Source: Leuconostoc falkenbergense (lineage in GTDB: Bacteria > Bacillota > Bacilli > Lactobacillales > Lactobacillaceae). From it: a stretch of DNA of 64,000 bases. How positions within the stretch are numbered: the stretch's first letter is position 1; every line of letters starts with the position of its first letter. Below the pieces are notes generated by a model that worked only from the letters and a program-made list of their open reading frames with translations, was not told the origin of the DNA and searched no databases. The DNA is taken from assembly GCF_014634805.1 (NCBI RefSeq), contig NZ_BMBS01000002.1:37703-101702 (forward strand), written 5' to 3'. This document shows, piece after piece, positions 17,333 to 25,378 of this stretch. The position numbers and the translations under genes were made by a program.

Positions 17333-18697
17333 TCAAACAGGCAGTAAATGCTGAAATTGAATCCTCATTTTTTTCGTAGCAACCGCGTCAATAAAGTCCT
17401 TATAATGAGATACAATCAAAACAGCGCCAGCATAATGCGTTAAAAAATTTGTCAGCGCATCTAAGGCTAGTAAATCTAAATAATTAGTGGGTTCATCTAA
17501 AATAAGTAACTGCGTATCGGTAAATAAAACTTGTAGCAGTAATACTTTTACTTTTTCACCGCCACTTAGTGAACTAACTTTTTGAAAAGCCATATCTCTT
17601 TTAATGCCAAAAGCACCAAGAAAATCTCTGGCCAATTGTGGCAGTTGAGAAGATTTCAATAATACGTTTTCTAGGACTGTCTTTTCTTCGTCCAAACCAG
17701 ACAAATTTTGTGAAAAATAGCCAACCAGCTTATCATAATTTTTGATGATTTGCTTAATCAAGGTGGTTTTACCACTGCCATTATCACCTAAAACAGCCAG
17801 TCGCTCCCCTGTTTCCAGATTAAAATTCACGTCTTGTAACAGTAAATGATTGCCGGCTTTAACTGTTTCCCCTGTTATTTTTAAAATAGTCCGTGTTTTA
17901 TAGTTTTGACCTGCAACCGTTTGAAGTTTTAAAGGCTTTGTGACAAGCGGTTTATCAACTTTTTCTAATTCTGAAAAGCGACGCGCCATCGTTTTGGCAT
18001 TTTGGCCTAATTTTTTCTGTGTTTTTAATGCGTTACCTTTTCCACTGATCAAACGTGCATCAGATGGACTAATATTCTTTGGTCGTTTTGTTGCTCGCCC
18101 TTCTCTCACCTTCACTTTCGTCATTGCCCGTTGCAGTTGCTTTTTCTTATTGACCGCATCATGATACAGATGATTCTGAGTTTCGTTGGCAAGATTACGT
18201 TGCGCTAGATAGTCGTGATAATTGCCATTATAAGCAGTAACTTGTTGTTCATGCAGCGCCCATATTTTTTGGATGATATGATTAAGAAAATAACTGTCGT
18301 GTTAAATCACAATCAATGTACCATAAAAATGTGACAGCCGTTTGATTAACCAATTCTGATGTGTCATATCTAAATTAGCAGTTGGTTCATCTAACACCAA
18401 AATATCAGGTTGATTGTTCAGTGACTCATTGATACGTTGCATCATTTTTTCACCACCACTACGATCACTATCGTCGACGACCAATTGCGGCACATAAATA
18501 ACACGGCCATTTATAGAAATCTCACCACTGTCAGGTGATAAATCACCAATCATTAAGTGCGCCAATGTCGTTTTGCCAACACCATTAGCGCCAATAACGC
18601 CAATACGCTCACCAATTTTTATTTGCTGAGTAACTTGTGTTAAAATGTCGCGTCCGTCAATACTGTAATTGACTTTATTTAATGTGATTGCATGCAT
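17333..18697 (-). pseudogene. Vga/Lsa-type ABC-F protein gene broken by a nonsense codon
   Basis: Two ORFs of 131 and 263 residues are in the same frame, separated by a single TAA at 18302-18304. Reading through it gives 454 residues with two nucleotide-binding domains: P-loop GANGVGKTT, signature RSGGEK, LVLDEPTANLD; then P-loop GDNGSGKTT, LSGGEKVK, LILDEPTNYLD and IVSHYKDF. The short first domain and the linker with RATKRPKNIS resemble Vga/Lsa-type ABC-F ribosome-protection proteins. The stop replaces the Ser of the first domain's LIVISHD (TCA to TAA), just before the switch His. Sequence after the stop is intact, so the mutation is recent or is a sequencing error. Vga-type assignment is by recalled resemblance. 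Confidence 0.85.
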
Positions 18698-18716
18698 AAA
18701 AAAACCTCCTCTGATT

Positions 18717-18810
18717 TTTCACAGAATTGGTTTCGTAAACATCGCAAAAATAACGACTTATTGTCGATTTTGGCGCACTTATCCTACTCTTTCCAATTCC
18801 GTTTGTGAAA
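18717..18810 (-). promoter_or_regulatory. Structured leader of the ABC-F gene with a 6-residue leader ORF
   Basis: On the minus strand TTTCACA..GAATTGG (18793-18810) pairs with CCAATTCTGTGAAA (18717-18730). The enclosed region holds GTG CGC CAA AAT CGA CAA TAA (18758-18778; formyl-Met-RQNRQ), preceded by GGAAAGAG. A nested stem CGAC/GTCG spans its stop. The ABC-F ribosome binding site AGGAGG lies just downstream. The layout resembles ribosome-stalling attenuators of antibiotic-resistance ABC-F genes. The pairing is seen; the mechanism is inferred. Confidence 0.5.
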
Positions 18811-18886
18811 TTTGAATGAATAGTTTAGTTACGCACTGGATCGACCTCTTTTCAATATTTAAAATGATTATATCATGCTGTACGAA

Positions 18887-20551
18887 TTAGAACAAGCCAG
18901 TAATTTGACCCTTTTCGTCAATATCAATGTCTAATGCTGCAGGATGTTTTGGCAAACCGGGCATTGTCATAATATTACCAGTCAATGCAACTAAGAAACC
19001 AGCGCCCAACTTAGGGACAAATTCACGAATATGAATAGCAAAGTCTTTTGGTGCTCCTAACTTTTTAGCATCATCAGACAGAGAATATTGCGTTTTAGCC
19101 ATAATAATTGGTAGCTTATCCCAGCCACGAGTTTCAAATTCTTTTAGTTGCTTTTGAGCTTTGCCAGATAATACAATAGTTTTGCCACCATAAATCGTTT
19201 GCACAATGGCATTAAGTTTATCAGTTGCAGCATCGTTAGGTTGATAAAGTGGTGTAAAATCAGATTCTTGTGCTACTTTTTCAATAACGGCTTGTGCCAA
19301 GTCTGTTGCACCTTCGCCACCCTTGGCCCAAACCTCTGTCGTGTAAGCGGTCGCGCCAAATTGTGCAACGTAGTCTTTTATGACTGCTAGTTCTTGAGCT
19401 GTATCCGCGGTGAAACGATTAATTGCAACGACAACCGGTACACCATAACGATTCATCGCCGTTAAATGCTGTCCTAAGTTTTCTAATCCAGCAGACAAAG
19501 CCTCAATATTTTCATTGTTTAAGTCGCCCAGTGCCACACCACCATGATGTTTCAGTGCGCGAATGGTCGCTACAATAACAATTGCATCCGGTGTTTTTCC
19601 TAGCAATGGGACTTTAACATCGAGGAATTTTTCACCACCCAAATCAGCTCCGAATCCGGCCTCTGTAACCACGTAATCAGCCAATTGTAGTGCTGTTTTT
19701 GTTGCCAAAATTGAGTTTGTCCCTTGCGCAATGTTTGCAAATGGACCACCATGAATGATTGCCGGTGTATGAGCCAGTGTTTGTACCAAATTAGGTTTAA
19801 TTGCATCTTTTAGCAATACTGTTAACGCACCGGCTACACCTAAATCAGCAACAGTAACTGGTTCTTTGTCGTAAGTATAGCCAACGACAATACGATTAAT
19901 GCGAGCCTTTAGGTCCATTAGATCAGTTGATAGCGTCAAAATAGCCATTAATTCAGATGCAACAGTAATATCAAAACCATCTTCACGAGGCACACCAGAA
20001 GTCGGCCCCCCTAAACCAATAGTCACATGACGTAAAGCGCGATCATTAATATCCACAACACGCTTCCATAAAATGCGACGCGGATCAATGTTAAGTGGAT
20101 TGCCCTGATGTAAACTGTTATCTATCACTGCCGACAAAGTATCATGTGCCGAAGTAAGCGCATGGAAATCACCAGTAAAGTGCAAATTAATATCCGCCAT
20201 TGGCACAACCTGCGCATAGCCGCCACCCGTTGCACCACCTTTTAATCCCATAACTGGGCCTAATGATGGTTCACGAAGCGCAATCATCGTATTTTTACCA
20301 GCTAATTTAAGTGCATCAGCCAAACCAACTGTAACGGTTGATTTACCTTCTCCAGCAGGTGTTGGATTTATTGAAGTAACCAAAATGAGTTTACCCAAAT
20401 CGGTTGGACGTTTAACCTCAGGATCTAACTTAATTTTAGCTTTATCATAACCGTATGGTTCGATTTCTTGGGGCTGTAATCCCGCGCTGGCAGCAATTTC
20501 AGAGATAGGTGTAATTTTAGCAGCTTGTGCAATTTCAATATCTGTTGGCAT
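18887..20551 (-). CDS. fhs: Formate--tetrahydrofolate ligase
   Basis: Forms 10-formyl-THF from formate, THF and ATP; 10-formyl-THF is needed for purine synthesis and Met-tRNA formylation. The 554 residues match the family length. Seen are the P-loop-like [53 protein letters not shown] and the C-terminal [15 protein letters not shown]. The ATG at 20551 has AGAGGATAAATTC before it; an upstream in-frame ATG at 20581 lacks a good ribosome binding site. Its promoter is seen at 20625-20654. Confidence 0.97.
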   Translation of the reverse strand: MPTDIEIAQAAKITPISEIAASAGLQPQEIEPYGYDKAKIKLDPEVKRPTDLGKLILVTSINPTPAGEGKSTVTVGLADALKLAGKNTMIALREPSLGPVMGLKGGATGGGYAQVVPMADINLHFTGDFHALTSAHDTLSAVIDNSLHQGNPLNIDPRRILWKRVVDINDRALRHVTIGLGGPTSGVPREDGFDITVASELMAILTLSTDLMDLKARINRIVVGYTYDKEPVTVADLGVAGALTVLLKDAIKPNLVQTLAHTPAIIHGGPFANIAQGTNSILATKTALQLADYVVTEAGFGADLGGEKFLDVKVPLLGKTPDAIVIVATIRALKHHGGVALGDLNNENIEALSAGLENLGQHLTAMNRYGVPVVVAINRFTADTAQELAVIKDYVAQFGATAYTTEVWAKGGEGATDLAQAVIEKVAQESDFTPLYQPNDAATDKLNAIVQTIYGGKTIVLSGKAQKQLKEFETRGWDKLPIIMAKTQYSLSDDAKKLGAPKDFAIHIREFVPKLGAGFLVALTGNIMTMPGLPKHPAALDIDIDEKGQITGLF

Positions 20552-20624
20552 GAATTTATCCTCTTTGAACGTGGTACACATCTAAAATATAATGTGATCG
20601 CTGGTTAGTATTTCCGTTAAATTC

Positions 20625-20654
20625 ATTATAAACTAAAGTCCACCTCTACGACAA
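20625..20654 (-). promoter_or_regulatory. fhs promoter
   Basis: TTGTCG (20649-20654) and a perfect TATAAT (20625-20630) on the minus strand with an 18-bp spacer, about 75 bp before the fhs ATG. Confidence 0.65.
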
Positions 20655-20718
20655 TTATTATAACAAATCAGTCAGTTGATGCGCTGAAGTCAACTTTAAA
20701 GCGAATTTCTAAAGAAAA

Positions 20719-20769
20719 AACTGAAAAATCAGCCTGCAAACATTTGTCACATCAACTTATTTTTCAGTT
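20719..20769 (-). terminator. Terminator after the 46-codon gene
   Basis: Perfect 11-bp arms AACTGAAAAAT and ATTTTTCAGTT around a 29-nt loop, followed on the minus strand by TTTTTTC. Confidence 0.65.
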
Positions 20770-20781
20770 ACATTTTTAATA

Positions 20782-20922
20782 CTATTTGTCAATTTCTTTC
20801 TTACTGTCTTTCCGGAAATCTTTGGCAGCTTCTTCCACAGCATCTTCTACAGTATTAACTGCCTTTTTAACAACATTAGCGGATGACTTACCAGCATTGC
20901 TTATCAACTTATTTTTTGTCAT
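20782..20922 (-). CDS. Small 46-residue charged protein, unknown
   Basis: Short gene with a strong AAGGAGG ribosome binding site 9 nt before the ATG at 20922; another ATG at 20928 is too close to it. The product is lysine- and glutamate-rich, mostly predicted helix (NVVKKAVNTVEDAVEEAAKD) and amphipathic, without a signal or membrane segment. The helix resembles small stress-type proteins, but no family can be named. It has its own terminator, so it is probably expressed separately from fhs and purD. Confidence 0.7.
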   Translation of the reverse strand: MTKNKLISNAGKSSANVVKKAVNTVEDAVEEAAKDFRKDSKKEIDK

Positions 20923-21006
20923 CGTCATTTGCCTCCTTGCATTTTAACGTTAACACTAATTTCTGTTTTGACAACCTCAGTGTATACCATCAAATATGTG
21001 AAAGCA

Positions 21007-21096
21007 ACTAAAAAGCCCAACAAACGAAGACTATATCAGGATAAACATATGTCGTTTGTTGGGCTAGCAATACAGGGAGTATCACAACATTAGTGT
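21007..21096 (-). ncRNA. Candidate small RNA of about 90 nt downstream of purD
   Basis: No ORF of note. A perfect TATAAT (minus strand, 21102-21107) with a CTGACA-like -35 (21127-21132, 19-bp spacer) points into a region ending in a very strong hairpin: 14-bp perfect arms AGCCCAACAAACGA (21014-21027, plus strand) and the matching TCGTTTGTTGGGCT (21052-21065), followed by TTTTTAG on the minus strand. The inferred transcript contains a possibly unpaired CTCCCTG. The hairpin could alternatively just terminate purD readthrough. Confidence 0.4.
21014..21065 (-). terminator. Strong 14-bp hairpin terminator
   Basis: Perfect 14-bp inverted repeat with a 24-nt loop, T-rich downstream on the minus strand. 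It ends either purD readthrough or the candidate small RNA. Confidence 0.75.
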
Positions 21097-21197
21097 AAAC
21101 TATTATAGTTGTAATGTCGGATTTTTTGTCAGGTTTCTTACCACCATCAAAAGGGTATATTTGATGAGTCTGCTTTTGAAAGCGTTGTCAGCTTGGA

Positions 21198-22436
21198 TTA
21201 TTCAACAGCTTGATAGCCAATATCATGTCGAAATACAAGTGCCATGTCAATCTTATCAAGCGCCTCATACAATTGCTTTTGAGCCACAGCAGCAGTTTTT
21301 TGATGGTGAACAACCGTTAAAACACGACCTCCCTTGGTCACCAACTGACCATTTTGCAATGACACACCAGCATAATTAACCGGATAAGGTATTTCTGGAA
21401 CTGTTAAGCCATTTTGTGGTGCTTCAGGATAGCCGGGGGATGCTAGCACCACACCAAGATAGATATCTTCTTCCTGCCATTTTGGAGTAGGTTGATTGCC
21501 TTGTAATAATTGCATAATTAGGTCATAAAAATCACCTGTATACTGTGGCAACACAACCTGTGCCTCTGGATCACCAAAGCGGACATTAAATTCAATTACT
21601 TTTGGCCCTTGTGCTGTTAACATCACGCCAGTATATAGCACACCTGAAAATGGTATTTTTTCAGACAACATGGCTTTAATAGTAGGCTCAACTAACATAT
21701 TGATCGTTTGACGTCGAATGTCATCTGAAATCCAAGTCACTGGACTATATGCTCCCATGCCACCAGTATTTGGTCCTTTATCACCATCAAAACGGCGTTT
21801 ATGATCCTGCGCCAACGGGGCGTGGGTCATTTGACCATTACGACCAACTAGCGTGAAAACCGAAAATTCAACACCGTCCAAATATTCTTCAATAACCAGT
21901 TTCGCATTAACTCGTTGTTGATAAAGATTATCTAAATAAGTTTCCCCATCGTTTCTATTATTGATAATCGTGACACCTTTTCCCAGTGCCAAACCATCCA
22001 ACTTGAACACGACAGGAAAATCAAATAACTCTAAGCTGGCTTGAGCCGCCGAACGTGATGTGACAGTTTGTGAGTTTGCTGTGGGGATGTGATACTTCTT
22101 CAAAATATTTTTTGTGAACGACTTGGACCCTTCAAGTTGCGCCGCCTGTTTTGATGGTCCAAATATTGTCAAGCCGGACGCCTCAAAAACATCGACAATT
22201 CCTAACGTCAATGGTTCTTCACTACCAACAAATGTCAAATCGATTTTTTTGTCACGCGCAAAATCGCGCAATGTTGTTAATTCAGTGACAGCAATATCTT
22301 GACAAATAATGCCACTTCTCAACATGCCATCATTGCCTGGTGCAACAATCACCTCATCTACTTGGGGGCTTCGCAAAAAAGTCTGCGCAAGTGCGTGCTC
22401 ACGTGCACCAGAACCAACAATTAGTACTTTTGACAT
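21198..22436 (-). CDS. purD: Phosphoribosylamine--glycine ligase PurD
   Basis: GAR synthetase, an ATP-grasp enzyme joining glycine to phosphoribosylamine in purine synthesis. The 412 residues show VLIVGSGAREHALA at the N-terminus, FVGSEEPLTLGIVD, the ATP-grasp KLDGLALGKGV, NTGGMGAYSPV and EFNVRFGDPEAQV. The ATG at 22436 (GGATGG before it) is preferred to one at 22445. In most Firmicutes it ends the pur operon; here it stands alone, about 17 kb from purE on the same strand. Confidence 0.96.
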   Translation of the reverse strand: MSKVLIVGSGAREHALAQTFLRSPQVDEVIVAPGNDGMLRSGIICQDIAVTELTTLRDFARDKKIDLTFVGSEEPLTLGIVDVFEASGLTIFGPSKQAAQLEGSKSFTKNILKKYHIPTANSQTVTSRSAAQASLELFDFPVVFKLDGLALGKGVTIINNRNDGETYLDNLYQQRVNAKLVIEEYLDGVEFSVFTLVGRNGQMTHAPLAQDHKRRFDGDKGPNTGGMGAYSPVTWISDDIRRQTINMLVEPTIKAMLSEKIPFSGVLYTGVMLTAQGPKVIEFNVRFGDPEAQVVLPQYTGDFYDLIMQLLQGNQPTPKWQEEDIYLGVVLASPGYPEAPQNGLTVPEIPYPVNYAGVSLQNGQLVTKGGRVLTVVHHQKTAAVAQKQLYEALDKIDMALVFRHDIGYQAVE

Positions 22437-22553
22437 AATTACCATCCATAATTTTTATTTCCTACCTACATATTTTAACAATAAATGCGTTTGATTTGTA
22501 CGGTTAATACAATTATTTAAGTAAAATTTTTTGTTTTTATTTGGCAAACCAAG

Positions 22554-22566
22554 TCAAAATACGAAC
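22554..22566 (+). promoter_or_regulatory. PurBox-like element upstream of purD
   Basis: AAATACGAACATT has the CGAAC core and A/T flanks of PurBoxes, about 120 bp before the purD ATG but in the opposite orientation to those at purE. A single element; function inferred only. Confidence 0.35.
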
Positions 22567-22574
22567 ATTAAAAA

Positions 22575-22595
22575 ACGCCATCGTTAAGATGACGT
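22575..22595 (-). terminator. Terminator after the alcohol dehydrogenase gene
   Basis: ACGTCATC and GATGGCGT (one wobble) with loop TTAAC, followed by TTTTTT on the minus strand. Confidence 0.75.
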
Positions 22596-22609
22596 CGAAA
22601 GTTTTCTTA

Positions 22610-23368
22610 TTATTGTGCCAAATAGCCACCGTCTACAACAAATTCTGATCCTGTCGCAAACTTTGACTCTTCACTAGCCAAATAAACAGCCATATAAGCA
22701 ATATCATTTGGCTCACCAATGTGGCCCATTGGTGTCTGTGTACGTTGTGATTGTGCTTCTTCAGCACCAGGAATATTTTCTACCAGTGGCGTCTTGATAT
22801 AACCTGGGTGAATTGTGTTAACACGCAAATTATAATCATTTAGTGCAGCGTGTAATGCAGCTGACTTGCTCAAGATTCGTACACCACCCTTTGAGTGATT
22901 GTAAGCAGCCAAGTTAGGGTCACCAACAAATCCTTCAATTGATGACATGTTGATAATTGAAGCACCGCCAGGTTGATTCTTCATATATTGAATGCCGTAC
23001 TTAGTACCCAAAAATACACCATCAGAATTAATTGATTGCAAGAATTTCCAGTCTTCAAAAGTTGTTTCTTCAATGTTCTTCGCAATTGCGATACCTGCAT
23101 TGTTTACCACAGTATCAACATGTCCAAACCACTTAATTGTGTTTTCAAACAAATCAATCCAGCCTTGCTCATCTGAAGCATCGTGCTGTACAAATCGTGC
23201 CACTGATTCATCACCAATTGACTTTACAGCTTCCTCACCAACGTTAGCACGACGTCCTGTGATAACAACTTTTGCACCTTCTTCAACGAACTTCTGAGCA
23301 ATAGCCAATCCAATACCAAGCGTACCACCTGTAACAATTGCAACTTTGTTCTTTAAACGATCTACCAT
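22610..23368 (-). CDS. R-specific short-chain alcohol dehydrogenase
   Basis: SDR-family NADPH-dependent ketone/aldehyde reductase of 252 residues, strongly resembling the L. brevis R-specific ADH (recalled from memory). Seen are TGGTLGIG at 13-20 (cofactor loop), TGRR near 37-40 (fits NADP preference), NNAG, the catalytic Ser142/143, Tyr156 and Lys160 (YNHSK), PGYIKTPL and a terminal Gln, which in LbADH helps bind Mg. The ATG at 23368 (AGGGG before it) gives exactly the L. brevis length; an upstream in-frame ATG at 23455 is unlikely. A perfect cre site lies upstream. Confidence 0.92.
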   Translation of the reverse strand: MVDRLKNKVAIVTGGTLGIGLAIAQKFVEEGAKVVITGRRANVGEEAVKSIGDESVARFVQHDASDEQGWIDLFENTIKWFGHVDTVVNNAGIAIAKNIEETTFEDWKFLQSINSDGVFLGTKYGIQYMKNQPGGASIINMSSIEGFVGDPNLAAYNHSKGGVRILSKSAALHAALNDYNLRVNTIHPGYIKTPLVENIPGAEEAQSQRTQTPMGHIGEPNDIAYMAVYLASEESKFATGSEFVVDGGYLAQ

Positions 23369-23399
23369 GAGAATTCCCCTTTTTTCTTTTATATAGTTT

Positions 23400-23450
23400 A
23401 TTATATCACAATAATTGTTAAAAAATTCACTATCTTTGTAAGCGTTCACA
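23400..23450 (-). promoter_or_regulatory. Alcohol dehydrogenase promoter region with a perfect cre match
   Basis: TATAAT (minus strand, 23400-23405) lies about 32 bp before the ATG. TGTAAGCGTTCACA at 23437-23450 matches the CcpA consensus TGWAANCGNTNWCA at every position and lies just upstream of the expected -35, a position compatible with CcpA activation or repression. Confidence 0.7.
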
Positions 23451-23475
23451 TTCATTTCAATTTTTGATCATTAAA

Positions 23476-23497
23476 AAAGCCAACTTTCGTTGGCTTT
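23476..23497 (-). terminator. Terminator overlapping the end of the aldo/keto reductase gene
   Basis: AAAGCCAAC and GTTGGCTTT with loop TTTC; the stop codon of the reductase is in the stem, and a T run follows on the minus strand. Confidence 0.85.
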
Positions 23498-24488
23498 ACT
23501 TTGACAAGATTGATTCAATTGTTGTTAATTCATCGTCAGAAAACGTCAAATTATCTGAAAACTTTAAATTATCAATCAAATGTGTGACATTGCTTGCCCC
23601 AATTACAACACTTGCAACGCGGCGATCTTTTAGCAACCAAGCTAAAGCCATTTGTGAAAGCGACTGTTCTCTTTGTTGGGCAATCTTATTCAAAGCATTT
23701 AATTTGTCAATTAAAGCTACTTTACCTTTTTCAAATAATACGGCATTTGTACGGTGAATTGGATAATCATCTGGTATATCATTGAGATATTTTGATGTTA
23801 ATAAGCCTTCAGCTAATGGTCCATAGGCAACGAGACCAGCATGATTTTGATCCAAAACTTCTAATAAACCGTCGTTTTCTGCGGTGCGATTAAGCATGTT
23901 GTATGAAACTTGGTTGCCGATAAATGGCGTTCCTAGCGTCTCAAAAATTTTCGCAATTGCAGCTGTTTGTTCAGCATTGTAATTTGAAACACCCACGTAC
24001 AATGCTTTGCCTTGCCTAACAATCAGATCTAACGCACGCGCTGTTTCCTCAAGACGTGTGTTTGGATCCCAACGATGGGCGTAGAATATATCAACGTAAT
24101 CCAATCCCATTCGCTGCAAACTGAGGTCTAACGCTGCCACCAACGTTTTTTTACCAGAAAATTCACCCAACGGACCAGGCCACATATGATAGCCGGCTTT
24201 AGTCGTAATCACCAATTCATCACGATATGGCTTTAAGTCCTGTCGAAATACCTGTCCAAATGTTTCCTCGGCTGTACCATTACTTGGGCCATAGTTAGAA
24301 GCATTATCAAAGCTAAAAATACCGCTATCAAAAGCCTTTAAAATAACTTTTTTTGAGTTTTCTAAGGGCATTTGATCACCCAAATTTCGCCATAAACCAA
24401 AAGAAACTGCTGGCAAAATTAACCCTGAATCACTCACCCGACGATAAGGTAACTTTTCATAACGTTGCTCATCTGCTGCATATACCAT
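23496..24488 (-). CDS. Aldo/keto reductase, YghZ-like
   Basis: NADPH-dependent reductase with a TIM-barrel fold, 330 residues. The AKR features are FDNASNYGPSNGTAEETFG (catalytic Asp and Tyr region), ITTKAGYHMWPGPLGEF (catalytic Lys), YVDIFYAHRWD and VIGASNVTHLIDNL. The MWPGP insertion and overall pattern resemble E. coli YghZ, active on L-glyceraldehyde-3-phosphate and methylglyoxal; the substrate here is not known. It is the last gene of a three-gene unit, sharing one base with the GDSL hydrolase stop (TAATG). Confidence 0.9.
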   Translation of the reverse strand: MVYAADEQRYEKLPYRRVSDSGLILPAVSFGLWRNLGDQMPLENSKKVILKAFDSGIFSFDNASNYGPSNGTAEETFGQVFRQDLKPYRDELVITTKAGYHMWPGPLGEFSGKKTLVAALDLSLQRMGLDYVDIFYAHRWDPNTRLEETARALDLIVRQGKALYVGVSNYNAEQTAAIAKIFETLGTPFIGNQVSYNMLNRTAENDGLLEVLDQNHAGLVAYGPLAEGLLTSKYLNDIPDDYPIHRTNAVLFEKGKVALIDKLNALNKIAQQREQSLSQMALAWLLKDRRVASVVIGASNVTHLIDNLKFSDNLTFSDDELTTIESILSK

Positions 24489-25378
24489 TATTTCAATTCC
24501 TCCAAAATTAATTTTGCAATACGTTCATGATCGGCGACAGTTGGATGAACACGATCAGTGGCAATTTGCCAGTTGTTTGTATTGATAAAAGTCAACGCTT
24601 CAAATCGTGACATCTCGTTTCGAAAAACAGTTTCAAATGCGCCATTAAACGGTAGTAATATAAAAATTTTTGCATCGTGGAAACGCTTGATAATCTCTAG
24701 TAAATAGACACGTAAGCCAAACGCAAAGTCCTGAGGACTGGCCCCATAGTTCAAATCATTGGTACCATAATTAACGACTACTATATCGGTTGAAACCAAT
24801 GGCCGTGGCACATTGAGCGCAACATGCCATAATGATTCAATTGCAGTTGGTACTTGAAACGGTGCAAAAGGTGTTAACCCTGAGCCACCATAAGCAATGC
24901 GTGCCAATGGTTTTTGTAGTGCTTTAGAAACCAACACCGGATAACTCAATTCAGGATGATCACCATCTGATGCCATCTCCTCACCTACCGTAATCGAATC
25001 ACCGACAAAGGTAAGAAATGGTTGCGACTGCGTAATGGGAGAAACCAAACCATTATCAATCGACATTGACAATAATTTTAACGGAGATGTCCAAAATAAG
25101 GCTTGATCTTTTTGCCAAGTTCGTAACATCAGAGAATGACGACCGTCTTGAATGGATATTGTAGCGCGACCAGTTGAATCGACAACAATATCTCGCCAAT
25201 CATTGTCATTAGAGGAGTATGCTAACGTAATAACACTATATGGGTTGTCAAAAACAATTTGTAATTTTTTGACACCATCAGTTATAAAACTTAACGAAGC
25301 ACCCTGCTGTGTTGTAACATAGTAATCTTCCTGTTGCGCCCACTCGGGAGATAACAGTGGTTTTAAATCAATCCTCAT
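24488..25378 (-). CDS. SGNH/GDSL-family hydrolase
   Basis: 296 residues. An N-terminal beta-rich region (about 1-115, possibly a carbohydrate-binding-like jelly roll) is followed by an SGNH esterase domain. Blocks seen are FVGDSITVG (nucleophile Ser), YGGSG, NYGTNDLNYG and the C-terminal DRVHPTVADH with catalytic Asp and His. No signal peptide is visible, so it is probably cytoplasmic; an esterase acting on acylated carbohydrate is a reasonable guess. It overlaps the PRPP synthetase gene by 4 bp. Confidence 0.85.
   Translation of the reverse strand: MRIDLKPLLSPEWAQQEDYYVTTQQGASLSFITDGVKKLQIVFDNPYSVITLAYSSNDNDWRDIVVDSTGRATISIQDGRHSLMLRTWQKDQALFWTSPLKLLSMSIDNGLVSPITQSQPFLTFVGDSITVGEEMASDGDHPELSYPVLVSKALQKPLARIAYGGSGLTPFAPFQVPTAIESLWHVALNVPRPLVSTDIVVVNYGTNDLNYGASPQDFAFGLRVYLLEIIKRFHDAKIFILLPFNGAFETVFRNEMSRFEALTFINTNNWQIATDRVHPTVADHERIAKLILEELK

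Noticed and set aside
17333..18124. Independent 263-residue ATPase gene
   Set aside because: It is in the same frame as the upstream 131-residue ORF, separated by one stop, and lacks the first nucleotide-binding domain; it is the C-terminal part of one broken ABC-F gene.
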